A stretch of DNA of 64,000 nucleotides from assembly GCF_910583865.1 (NCBI RefSeq), contig NZ_CAJTYX010000004.1, forward strand, positions 26,027-90,026, given 5' to 3'. The stretch is from an uncultured Muribaculum sp. Lineage in GTDB: Bacteria > Bacteroidota > Bacteroidia > Bacteroidales > Muribaculaceae. The translations under genes were made by a program, and so were the position numbers. Shown here one piece after another: positions 32,941 to 40,775 of the stretch. The notes below the pieces were generated by a model, which was not told the DNA's origin, did not search any database, and saw only the letters and a list, made by a program, of their open reading frames with translations. Positions within the stretch are counted from its first letter, which is position 1; every line of letters begins with the position of its first letter.

Positions 32941-34593
32941 ATGAATACATTTAGCGAATATCTCCAGCACTCCGTGCGCACTTATTGGGAGGACCTGGCC
33001 CTCACCGACTTCAACGGGGTCTCGTTCCAGTACCGCGACATCGCGCGCAAGGTCGAGAAGCTCCATCTGCTCTACGAGCATGCCGGCATAAAGCGTGGCG
33101 ACAAGGTGGCGCTGTGCGGGCGCAACTCTTCGCAATGGGCCGTGGCTTTCATCGCTACCGTCACCTACGGCGCGATTGCCGTGCCTATATTGCACGAGTT
33201 CAAGGCCGACAATATCCATCATCTTGTGAACCACTGCGAGGCCCGTCTGCTGTACACCGATGACAGCATATGGGAAAATCTCGACCCGGCCATGATGAAG
33301 GACCTCGTCGGAGTGGTCAGGCTCAGCGACTTCTCATTGATACTTTCGCGCAGCGACAAGCTCACCGATGCTCGTAAGCGCCTCAACGAGCTTTTCGGAA
33401 AGAAATATCCCGAACGCTTCACTCCCGACGATGTGGTTTATCCATCGCATAAGCCGGATGACCTCGCGCTAATCAACTATACGTCGGGGTCGATGGGATT
33501 CTCCAAGGGAGTGATGATTACCTACGGAAACCTTTGGAGCAACCTGCAGTTTTGTGTCGACGGCATGCCATACATCAAGCCCGGCGACGGACTCGTGTGC
33601 ATGCTGCCGCTTGCCCACATGTACGGGCTTATGGTGGAGCTGCTGTTGCCGCTTGCCAAAGGCGCTCATGTCTACTTCCTGACCAGGGTGCCTTCCCCGA
33701 GGGTCATCCTTGAGGCTTTTGCCACGGTGAAGCCCAAGCTTATAGTGACCGTGCCGCTCATTATCGAGAAGATCGTAAAGACCAAGGTATTCCCCCTGCT
33801 TGAGAAGCCGTTGATGAAGGTGCTTATGAAGGTGCCGTTTGTCGACGACCGTCTGGAGGCACGCATACGATCAGGGCTGATGGATGCATTCGGGGGAAAC
33901 CTACAGCAGATAATCATAGGCGGTGCGGGGCTTAACAAGGATGTGGAGACTTTCCTGCGCAAAATACGCTTCCCTTTCACCGTGGGCTATGGAATGACCG
34001 AATGTGCCCCGTTGGTAGCCTATGCTCCATGGGACGAGCAGCGTCCGGGATCGTGCGGCCGCATTGTCGACCGTATGGAGGGACGCATCGACTCGCCCGA
34101 TCCCGAGAATGTGCCCGGTGAGCTGTGGGTGCGCGGACAGAACGTGATGAAAGGATACTACAAGAATCCCGAGGCCACGTCGGCCGTGATGAAAGACGGC
34201 TGGATGAATACCGGTGACCTCTGCACGATGGATTCCGACGGATTCCTTTATATAAGGGGACGCAACAAGAACATGATTCTCGGGCCGTCGGGGCAGAATA
34301 TATATCCCGAGGAAATCGAGCAGAAAATCAACAACCTTCCCCTCGTGGGCGAGTCGATCGTGGTGGAGGACAATGGAAAGCTTGAGGCCCTCATCTATCC
34401 CGACCTCGACCTCGCCACCAAGGAGGGTGTAGCCGTGCCTGCGCTTGAGAAGCTGATGAATGAGAATATAGCCCAGCTCAACAAGTCACTTCCCGCCTAT
34501 TCGCAGATAGCCAAGGTGAGGATGCGCTATCAGGAGTTTGAAAAGACTCCCAAGCGGTCGATAAAGCGCTATCTGTATCAGAAAAGTAAGTAA
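32941..34593 (+). CDS. AMP-binding long-chain acyl-CoA synthetase family protein
   Basis: A 550-residue ANL-superfamily enzyme that activates a carboxylic acid as acyl-AMP and transfers it to CoA. Seen motifs: P-loop YTSGSMGFSKG (about residues 180-190), the FTVGYGMTECAP segment, GRIVDRMEG, the TGDLCTMDSDGFLYIRGRNKNMILG hinge region, and the C-terminal catalytic-lysine region around FEKTPKRSIKRYLY. Similarity to FadD-like enzymes is clear, but chain-length preference is not readable. It stands alone between array H and the OmpA-type lipoprotein, with no beta-oxidation genes nearby, so a role in exogenous fatty-acid uptake for membrane lipids is plausible but unproven. Confidence 0.92.
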   Translation: MNTFSEYLQHSVRTYWEDLALTDFNGVSFQYRDIARKVEKLHLLYEHAGIKRGDKVALCGRNSSQWAVAFIATVTYGAIAVPILHEFKADNIHHLVNHCEARLLYTDDSIWENLDPAMMKDLVGVVRLSDFSLILSRSDKLTDARKRLNELFGKKYPERFTPDDVVYPSHKPDDLALINYTSGSMGFSKGVMITYGNLWSNLQFCVDGMPYIKPGDGLVCMLPLAHMYGLMVELLLPLAKGAHVYFLTRVPSPRVILEAFATVKPKLIVTVPLIIEKIVKTKVFPLLEKPLMKVLMKVPFVDDRLEARIRSGLMDAFGGNLQQIIIGGAGLNKDVETFLRKIRFPFTVGYGMTECAPLVAYAPWDEQRPGSCGRIVDRMEGRIDSPDPENVPGELWVRGQNVMKGYYKNPEATSAVMKDGWMNTGDLCTMDSDGFLYIRGRNKNMILGPSGQNIYPEEIEQKINNLPLVGESIVVEDNGKLEALIYPDLDLATKEGVAVPALEKLMNENIAQLNKSLPAYSQIAKVRMRYQEFEKTPKRSIKRYLYQKSK

Positions 34594-34735
34594 ACAAATC
34601 CTACCGCAAGGTGTTTTTGATATTAGATAACGATAAAGTACGGCCGTCAGATTTTCCGGTGAATATTACAGTCATTTGCGGAAAAATCGCCAACTTTACG
34701 GTCGAATTAACAGAATTAACTTAAAAAGAGCAGAT

Positions 34736-35434
34736 ATGAAACTTGTAAAGATTACTGGTGCAGTCCTTTTGTCAGGTCTGCTGTTCGCATCCTCCGGATG
34801 TAACTCAATGTCTACCACCGGCAAGGGTGCCCTCATCGGCGGTGGTGGCGGTGGTGCGCTCGGCGCAGGTATCGGTGCGCTTATCGGCGGCGGCAAGGGT
34901 GCTGCCATCGGCACGGCCATCGGTGCTGCCGTAGGCGCGGGAGCAGGAGCGCTTATCGGGCAGAAGATGCAGAAGCAGCAGGAGCAGCTGGCACAGACTC
35001 TTCCCGACGCGCAGGTGGAGCAGACCACCGACCAGAACGGTCTACAGGCCATCAAGGTTACTTTCGACGGTGGCATCCTGTTCCCGACAGGCAAATACAC
35101 GCTCAACTCTTCAGCGCAGCAGGATCTTAGCAACTTCGCCGTGTCGCTTAAGCAGAACCCGCTCACCGACGTGCAGATTCTCGGCTTCACTGACAACACC
35201 GGCTCTTATGCCGTCAACGAGAAGCTTTCCAACCAGCGCGCCGACGCGGTGATGTCATATCTGGTAAACTCCGGAGTGTCACCTACGCGTCTATCCGCCA
35301 AGGGTATCCCTATGGCTGACTACATAGCCTCAAACGATACTCCTGCCGGACGTGCACAGAACCGCCGCGTGGAGATTTACATCACGGCTTCTCCCCAGAT
35401 GGTGCAGGCCGCCGAGAACGGCCAGCTCAAATAA
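34736..35434 (+). CDS. OmpA-type peptidoglycan-binding lipoprotein with Gly-rich N-terminal segment
   Basis: A 232-residue outer-membrane lipoprotein. The ATG at 34736 gives a signal peptide ending in SSGC. Residues 25-85 are a glycine-rich segment (GKGALIGGGGGGALGAG, then AIGTAIGAAVGAGAGALIGQ), a glycine-zipper domain of YmgG/OmpA_membrane-like type. The C-terminal OmpA domain (about residues 105-220) shows FDGGILFPTGKYTL, TDVQILGFTDNTGS, LSNQRADAVMSYLV and RAQNRRVEIYI. It tethers the outer membrane to peptidoglycan. The longer reading from 34676 has no signal-peptide logic and is rejected. Confidence 0.93.
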   Translation: MKLVKITGAVLLSGLLFASSGCNSMSTTGKGALIGGGGGGALGAGIGALIGGGKGAAIGTAIGAAVGAGAGALIGQKMQKQQEQLAQTLPDAQVEQTTDQNGLQAIKVTFDGGILFPTGKYTLNSSAQQDLSNFAVSLKQNPLTDVQILGFTDNTGSYAVNEKLSNQRADAVMSYLVNSGVSPTRLSAKGIPMADYIASNDTPAGRAQNRRVEIYITASPQMVQAAENGQLK

Positions 35435-35475
35435 TCCGGCTGATGTAGATTATCTGACAATACATTTAAAAACAG

Positions 35476-35509
35476 CGACGGTGTGCGGATTTGATTCCGC
35501 ACACCGTCG
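35476..35509. terminator. Bidirectional terminator between the OmpA lipoprotein gene and gyrA
   Basis: A perfect 14-bp stem CGACGGTGTGCGGA (35476-35489) and TCCGCACACCGTCG (35496-35509). On the minus strand (gyrA) it is followed by GCTGTTTTTAAATG, a U-run; on the + strand by TCGCTTTATGG. Confidence 0.8.
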
Positions 35510-35538
35510 TCGCTTTATGGTTATTGATTCGGGTGGAA

Positions 35539-38124
35539 TCAATCGTCGGTGTTTTCGTCGGAGGATGTTTCCTCTACATCTTCGATTTCGATGTCATCGT
35601 CCTGGTCATCGGTATCGGCTGAGAATTCCACTTCCTCTTGATCGGCCTCGTCGACGAGGATGTCGCTGTCGACCGCTTCCTCGGGATCGGAGTCCACGCA
35701 GCATACGGATGCTATTGTGTCGTTGCGCTTCTCGAGGTTGATGAGGCGCACGCCCTGGGTAGCGCGTCCGGCCACGCGGATGTCGCTTGCATGGATGCGG
35801 ATGGTTATGCCGCTCTGGTTGATGATGATGAGGTCGTTGTCATCGTTCACACTCAGGAATCCTACCAGCGGGCCTGTCTTGTCGGTGACGTTGATGGTTT
35901 TCATTCCCTTGCCGCCTCGGTTGTGGGCCGTGTAGGCGTCGAGGGCTGTACGCTTGCCGTAGCCGTTCTCCGAAATGACCATAACAGTGTTGGTGCTGTC
36001 AGGCTCCATGGTAATCATGCCGATCACCTCGTTGTCGCCCTCCACGCGCATGCCCCTTACTCCGGTCGACACTCGTCCCATAGCGCGTAGCGAGGATGTC
36101 GCGAAGCGTATGGCCTTGCCCTCCTTGGCGGCGAGCAGTATGGTCGATTCGTTGTCGGTCAGCTCTACGCCTATCAGGCTGTCATCCTCGCGTATGATGA
36201 TGGCTTTCTTGCCCTTTGACATGACGCGTGCGTATTCTGTGAGCGACGTTTTCTTGACCACTCCCTTGCGGGTGGCGAACACGAGGAAGTGCGACCCTGT
36301 GAATTCGGGGTCGTCGAGCTGCTTGCATGCGATGTAGGCACGCACCTTGTCGCCCGGTTCGATGTCAAGCAGGTTCTGCAGGGCGCGTCCCTTGCTGTTC
36401 TTCGCGCCTTCGGGAAGCTCGTAGACCTTCATCTTGTAGACGAGTCCGCGGTCGGTGAAGAAGAGCATGGTGTTGTGCATCGACGCAGGGTAGATATGCT
36501 CGATGAAGTCCTCGTCGCGTGTGTTGGAGCCGCGTGATCCCACTCCGCCGCGGGCCTGGGCGCGGAACTCGCTCAGAGGCGTGCGCTTGATGTAGCCAAG
36601 GTGGGAGATGGTGATGATCATGTCGTCGTCGGCATAGAAGTCCTCGGCGTTGAAGTCGCCTGCGGTGTAGTCGATGTCGGTCTTGCGCGCGTCGCCGTAT
36701 TTGTCGCGTATCTCCAGCAGCTCGCTTTTGATAAGCTCGCGGCACTCGTGCTCGTCGCTGAGTATGAGGTTTAGGTGGTCGATTAGTCGCTCAAGGTCGG
36801 CATACTGTTGGCGCAGCTTGTCCTGCTCCAGTTTGGCGAGGCTGCGGAGTTTCATCTCCACGATGGCGAGTGTCTGCGGCTCGGAAAGTTCGAACCGTGC
36901 CGCAAGCTGTGCACGTGCGTCCTCTACGGAATCGGCGCTCTTGATGATCTGTATGACTTCGTCGATATTGGCTTCGGCGATGATCAGGCCCTCCAGTATG
37001 TGGGCGCGCTCCTCGGCCTTGCGAAGCTCGAAGCGGGTGCGGCGGATTACAACCTCGTGGCGGTGGTCTATGAATGCCTGCAACAGCTCTTTGAGGTTGA
37101 GGGTGCGCGGACGTCCGCCCACGATGGCAACGTTGTTGACCGAGAACGACGACTGCATCTGCGTGAGCTTGTACAGCTTGTTGAGCACTACGTTGGCGTT
37201 GGCATCGCTCTTCAGGCGTATTACGATACGCATTCCCTTGTAGTCGCTCTCGTCGTTGAGGTCGGCGATACCGTCGATTTTCTTTTCATTGACGAGATCG
37301 GCGATATACTTTATCAGTTCGGCCTTGTTGACGTTGTAGGGGATTTCGGTCACGATGATATCCTCGTGGTTGGCGTGTGTCTCCACTTCCGCCTTTGCGC
37401 GTATCACGATGCGTCCGCGACCGGTTTCGAAAGCCTCTTTCACGCCGTTGTAGCCGTAGATAGTACCTCCGGTGGGGAAGTCGGGCGCCTTGATGTATTT
37501 CATCAGCTCCGCGATTGACAGTTCCGGATTGTCAACGAGCGCCACGGTGGCATTGATCGACTCGGTGAGGTTGTGAGGAGGCATGTTTGTAGCCATACCC
37601 ACTGCGATTCCCGATGTGCCGTTTACAAGCAGGTTGGGGATGCGTGTGGGGAGCACGACCGGCTCCTGGCGGGAGTTGTCGTAGTTTGGCTGGAAATCGA
37701 CCGTGTCGGAGTCGATGTCTGAGAGCATCTCCTCGCCTATGCGTTCGAGGCGCACCTCGGTGTAACGCATGGCAGCCGGGCCGTCACCGTCGACCGAACC
37801 GAAGTTGCCGTGGCCGTCGACCAGGGTGTAGCGTAGCGCCCAGGGCTGGGCCATGCGCACTACCGTGCCGTAGATCGACGAGTCGCCGTGTGGGTGATAC
37901 TTACCCATCACCTCGCCGACGCAGTTGGCCGATTTCTTGTGGGGATGGTCCGATGTATTGCCCATCTCGTTCATGCCGAACAGCACACGGCGCTGCACAG
38001 GCTTGAGTCCGTCGCGGACATCGGGAAGTGCGCGTGACACGATAACCGACATCGAATAGTCGATGTAGGCCGATTTCATTTCATTCTCGATATCAATTTT
38101 GAGAATTCTATCTTCTTCCAGCAT
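35539..38124 (-). CDS. gyrA: DNA gyrase subunit A
   Basis: Type IIA topoisomerase subunit that introduces negative supercoils with GyrB. The protein has 861 residues from the ATG at 38124 (MLEEDRILKIDIENEMKSAYIDYSMSVIVSRALPDVRDGL). The catalytic Tyr is Y121 in AMRYTEVRL. The quinolone-binding region reads YHPHGDSSIYGTVVRMAQ, so the E. coli S83-equivalent is S82 and the D87-equivalent is Gly86. The C-terminal beta-pinwheel has repeats such as GKAIRFATSSLRAMGRVSTGVRGMRV, and the last 55 residues are strongly acidic. The 900-residue reading runs into the promoter and is not used. Confidence 0.96.
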   Translation of the reverse strand: MLEEDRILKIDIENEMKSAYIDYSMSVIVSRALPDVRDGLKPVQRRVLFGMNEMGNTSDHPHKKSANCVGEVMGKYHPHGDSSIYGTVVRMAQPWALRYTLVDGHGNFGSVDGDGPAAMRYTEVRLERIGEEMLSDIDSDTVDFQPNYDNSRQEPVVLPTRIPNLLVNGTSGIAVGMATNMPPHNLTESINATVALVDNPELSIAELMKYIKAPDFPTGGTIYGYNGVKEAFETGRGRIVIRAKAEVETHANHEDIIVTEIPYNVNKAELIKYIADLVNEKKIDGIADLNDESDYKGMRIVIRLKSDANANVVLNKLYKLTQMQSSFSVNNVAIVGGRPRTLNLKELLQAFIDHRHEVVIRRTRFELRKAEERAHILEGLIIAEANIDEVIQIIKSADSVEDARAQLAARFELSEPQTLAIVEMKLRSLAKLEQDKLRQQYADLERLIDHLNLILSDEHECRELIKSELLEIRDKYGDARKTDIDYTAGDFNAEDFYADDDMIITISHLGYIKRTPLSEFRAQARGGVGSRGSNTRDEDFIEHIYPASMHNTMLFFTDRGLVYKMKVYELPEGAKNSKGRALQNLLDIEPGDKVRAYIACKQLDDPEFTGSHFLVFATRKGVVKKTSLTEYARVMSKGKKAIIIREDDSLIGVELTDNESTILLAAKEGKAIRFATSSLRAMGRVSTGVRGMRVEGDNEVIGMITMEPDSTNTVMVISENGYGKRTALDAYTAHNRGGKGMKTINVTDKTGPLVGFLSVNDDNDLIIINQSGITIRIHASDIRVAGRATQGVRLINLEKRNDTIASVCCVDSDPEEAVDSDILVDEADQEEVEFSADTDDQDDDIEIEDVEETSSDENTDD

Positions 38125-38208
38125 ATTAATAATAATAGGTCTGTTTTGGAGAGGACACGCCAATAATAAGGTAATGCCACGGAGGCGGGGCGTGCCCGAA
38201 ATTTCATA

Positions 38209-38216
38209 CAAAGATA
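38209..38216 (-). promoter_or_regulatory. -7 box of gyrA
   Basis: TATCTTTG on the minus strand, about 85 nt before the gyrA start; matches TAnnTTTG. It lies inside the long reading of gyrA, which supports the start at 38124. Confidence 0.45.
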
Positions 38217-38312
38217 GTGAAAATTCGCGAGATTGCGGCATTTGGGGCGAAATTATTGGCTATAGGTTCGGACTACAATAAGGGGTGTATGCCTTTAATG
38301 GGAATTAATCAT

Positions 38313-38353
38313 TAACTTTGCAGGCCGGTATGTCTCAGGTACATACCGGCCTG
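38313..38353 (+). promoter_or_regulatory. Promoter -7 box and perfect 13-bp inverted repeat at the EamA transcription start
   Basis: TAACTTTG (38313-38320) is followed at once by CAGGCCGGTATGT (38321-38333), a 7-nt loop and ACATACCGGCCTG (38341-38353). The predicted start of transcription falls inside the repeat, 13 nt before the ATG at 38367. It could be an operator or the 5' hairpin of the mRNA. Confidence 0.5.
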
Positions 38354-38366
38354 CAAAATTTATAGA

Positions 38367-39305
38367 ATGGAAAAGGCTCAGATACACGGACATATGGCCA
38401 TGCTCGGCGCCAACCTGATGTGGGGGCTGATGGCTCCGGTGGCCAAGATGGTGATGGCCGGGGCGTTGGTGTCACCTCTGCTGTTGGGTGATTTCCGTAT
38501 GCTCGGGGGCGCTTTGCTTTTCTGGATAGCATCTGCGTTTGCGCCCTGGCAGCATGTCCCGCCACTCGATCTTCTGCGTCTTGCGGGAGCGGCAATGCTC
38601 GGAATCGTGTTCAACCAGGGATGTTATCTGTTCGGGGTCGGCTATAGCACTCCGAGTGATGCAACCGTCATCACCACTACGATGCCCATGTGGGTGATGC
38701 TTCTGGCCGCCATCATACTCAAGGAGCCGATTACATGGAAGAAGGCTCTCGGCATAGTTCTTGGCGCTTCCGGGGCGCTGTTACTGGTGTTTTCCGGTGC
38801 ATCCCGAGGTGGTGCTTCCGGGAGCAATCCTGTGCTCGGCGATATGCTGGTGCTTACTGCTCAGTTCAGTTATGCTCTTTATCTCACTCTGTATAAGAAT
38901 TTCATAAACAAATACACGTTGTTTACCCTTATGAGGTGGATGTTCACTTTCGCCTCGGCGGCGATATTGGTCCCATCTCTTCCGATGCTTGCCTCATTCC
39001 CTTGGGGGGAGATTTCCCCGGATGAATGGTATGGCATAGCGTTCGTGGTGTGTGGAGGCACTTTCGTTGCCTACATTCTGGTGATGGTAGGGCAGAAGGC
39101 GTTGCGTCCTACGCTTGTGGGCATGTATAATTACGTGCAGCCTATAGTGGCCTCGGCGGTGGGGATCTGTCTCGGACTCGACACGTTCACTCCTATGAAG
39201 ATATTTGCTGTGGCCCTTGTGTTCGGGGGTGTATGGATGGTGACTATAAGCCGCGCGCGTAAGCCGGGGCCCGCGACGGTAGATGGTATAGACAACGATA
39301 AATGA
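38367..39305 (+). CDS. EamA/DMT family membrane transporter
   Basis: A 312-residue inner-membrane transporter of the drug/metabolite superfamily. Ten hydrophobic segments are visible in two EamA repeats; the first repeat begins MLGANLMWGLMAPVAK and has ATVITTTMPMWVMLLA, the second repeat has MLVLTAQFSYALYLTLY and TLVGMYNYVQPIVASAVG. The substrate is unknown; relatives export amino acids, nucleotides or small metabolites. It is divergent from gyrA and may head a transcript with RNase Z and TadA (9- and 26-bp gaps). Confidence 0.9.
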   Translation: MEKAQIHGHMAMLGANLMWGLMAPVAKMVMAGALVSPLLLGDFRMLGGALLFWIASAFAPWQHVPPLDLLRLAGAAMLGIVFNQGCYLFGVGYSTPSDATVITTTMPMWVMLLAAIILKEPITWKKALGIVLGASGALLLVFSGASRGGASGSNPVLGDMLVLTAQFSYALYLTLYKNFINKYTLFTLMRWMFTFASAAILVPSLPMLASFPWGEISPDEWYGIAFVVCGGTFVAYILVMVGQKALRPTLVGMYNYVQPIVASAVGICLGLDTFTPMKIFAVALVFGGVWMVTISRARKPGPATVDGIDNDK

Positions 39306-39314
39306 TATTTCGTT

Positions 39315-40235
39315 ATGGCAAGATTTCAGGTCAATTATTTGGGCTGTGGCTCGGCTACTCCGACACTCCGTCATCTGCCGAGCTGCCAGGTGGTGGATTT
39401 CCGCGACAATCTAATGATGATTGACTGCGGCGAGGGGGCGCAGCTCTCGATGAGGCGAGCGCGGCTCAAGTATTCGCGGCTTTCCCACATATTTCTCTCC
39501 CATCTTCACGGCGACCATTGTCTGGGATTGCCAGGGTTATTGTCTACTCTTGCCTTGACCGGAAAGGATGGAGGCACTATCACAATACATACGTTCAAGG
39601 AAGGTGAAATGATATTCCGGAGGATAATGGACTTCTTTTGCAGGGATACTCCGTTCGACATACGCTATAATATCATCGCTCCCGGCACTGACGATGTCAT
39701 CTGGGAGTCGGACTCGCTGGAGGTAAAGGCTTTTCCGTTGATACATCGGGTGCCGACCACCGGATTCGTTTTCCGGGAGAAGCCAAAGCTCCGTCACATC
39801 ATCGGCGATGCGGTGGCATTCCATGAGGTGCCGGTGAGGGAGATGAAGGCCATAAAGGAGGGTGCCGACTTCGTGAAGCCTGACGGTACAGTCATAGCCA
39901 ACAACCGTCTTACCACTGATGCCGATCCGTCGGTGAGCTATGCTTACTGCTCCGACACGATCTTCAGCGAAAGGGTGGCACGAGCAGTTGAGGGTGTAGA
40001 TGTGCTTTATCATGAAGCGACATATCTTGAACGCGAACGTGACAAAGCGCATGCCCGGTTCCATTCCACCGCTGCCGAGGCGGCCCGTGTGGCACAGCTC
40101 GCAGGAGTCAAGCGGCTGGTGCTCGGACATTTCTCAAAGCAGTATACTGATGAAGCAGGCCATCTGGCTGAGGCGCATGCTATATTTCCCGACACGCTCA
40201 TATCTCATGAGGGTCTGAAGCTTGATTTATTGTAA
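39315..40235 (+). CDS. rnz: Ribonuclease Z
   Basis: Endonuclease that removes 3' trailers from pre-tRNAs. The 306-residue length fits short-form RNase Z. The beta-lactamase-fold zinc motif HLHGDH (about residues 64-69) is present, followed by LVHRVPTTGFVF-like IHRVPTTGFVFREKP, YCSDTIFS, the DVLYHEATYLERERD block and the C-terminal GHFSKQY motif. It begins 9 bp after EamA and is followed by TadA; the two tRNA genes are likely cotranscribed. Confidence 0.94.
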   Translation: MARFQVNYLGCGSATPTLRHLPSCQVVDFRDNLMMIDCGEGAQLSMRRARLKYSRLSHIFLSHLHGDHCLGLPGLLSTLALTGKDGGTITIHTFKEGEMIFRRIMDFFCRDTPFDIRYNIIAPGTDDVIWESDSLEVKAFPLIHRVPTTGFVFREKPKLRHIIGDAVAFHEVPVREMKAIKEGADFVKPDGTVIANNRLTTDADPSVSYAYCSDTIFSERVARAVEGVDVLYHEATYLERERDKAHARFHSTAAEAARVAQLAGVKRLVLGHFSKQYTDEAGHLAEAHAIFPDTLISHEGLKLDLL

Positions 40236-40261
40236 TCTATTGTAATGAAGTGGAATTGGCG

Positions 40262-40714
40262 ATGAATGAAAAGCGATATAGCGATGATGAGCGATGGATG
40301 CGGGTGGCTCTTGACGAGGCACGGCAGGCCATGGAGGCCGATGAGATACCTATCGGTGCGGTGATAGTGGCCGGTGGTCGTGTGATAGGTCGCGGACACA
40401 ATCTAACCGAGGCGCTTTCCGATGTCACAGCCCACGCTGAGATGCAGGCGATAACTGCGGCCGCTTCTACTCTCGGGGGGAAGTATCTCACCGATGCCAC
40501 GCTCTATGTCACTGTCGAACCGTGCCCGATGTGTGCCGGAGCGATAGGGTGGAGTCAGTTGCGCCGTGTGGTATATGGTGCGCCCGACGCCAAGCGCGGT
40601 TATACGGGCATAATGTCCCGTTCGCCGTTTCATCCTAAGTGTACTGTCACGTCCGGGGTGCTTGCGGATGAGTGCGCCTCATTCATGCGCGAATTTTTCG
40701 CGTCCAAACGCTGA
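40262..40714 (+). CDS. tadA: tRNA-specific adenosine deaminase (TadA-type nucleoside deaminase)
   Basis: Deaminates A34 to inosine in tRNA-Arg(ACG). The 150-residue protein has the cytidine-deaminase-fold zinc site: HAEMQAI (about H58, E60) and PCPMCAGAIGWSQL (about C86, C89). The tail (SPFHPKCTVTSGVLADECASFMREFF) agrees with bacterial TadA. The ATG at 40262 (MNEKRYSDDERWM) is chosen over the GTG at 40250. It follows rnz by 26 bp, which supports a tRNA-processing unit. Confidence 0.9.
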   Translation: MNEKRYSDDERWMRVALDEARQAMEADEIPIGAVIVAGGRVIGRGHNLTEALSDVTAHAEMQAITAAASTLGGKYLTDATLYVTVEPCPMCAGAIGWSQLRRVVYGAPDAKRGYTGIMSRSPFHPKCTVTSGVLADECASFMREFFASKR

Positions 40715-40760
40715 TTACCTTTTTGTTCCTATATTGGAGGATTAATTCGGTTGAAAGCTG

Positions 40761-40768
40761 TAACTTTG
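40761..40768 (+). promoter_or_regulatory. -7 box of metH
   Basis: TAACTTTG, 7 nt before the ATG at 40776, so a start of transcription about 6 nt downstream would leave almost no leader for that ATG. No cobalamin riboswitch is seen upstream (the gap to tadA is 61 bp). Confidence 0.45.
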
Positions 40769-40775
40769 TTCCATT

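Noticed and set aside
38125..38241. Longer start of GyrA (39 extra residues)
   Set aside because: The extension lacks homology to GyrA and overlaps its -7 box at 38209-38216.
40715..40775. Cobalamin riboswitch upstream of metH
   Set aside because: The gap is 61 bp, too short, and no B12-box-like sequence is seen.
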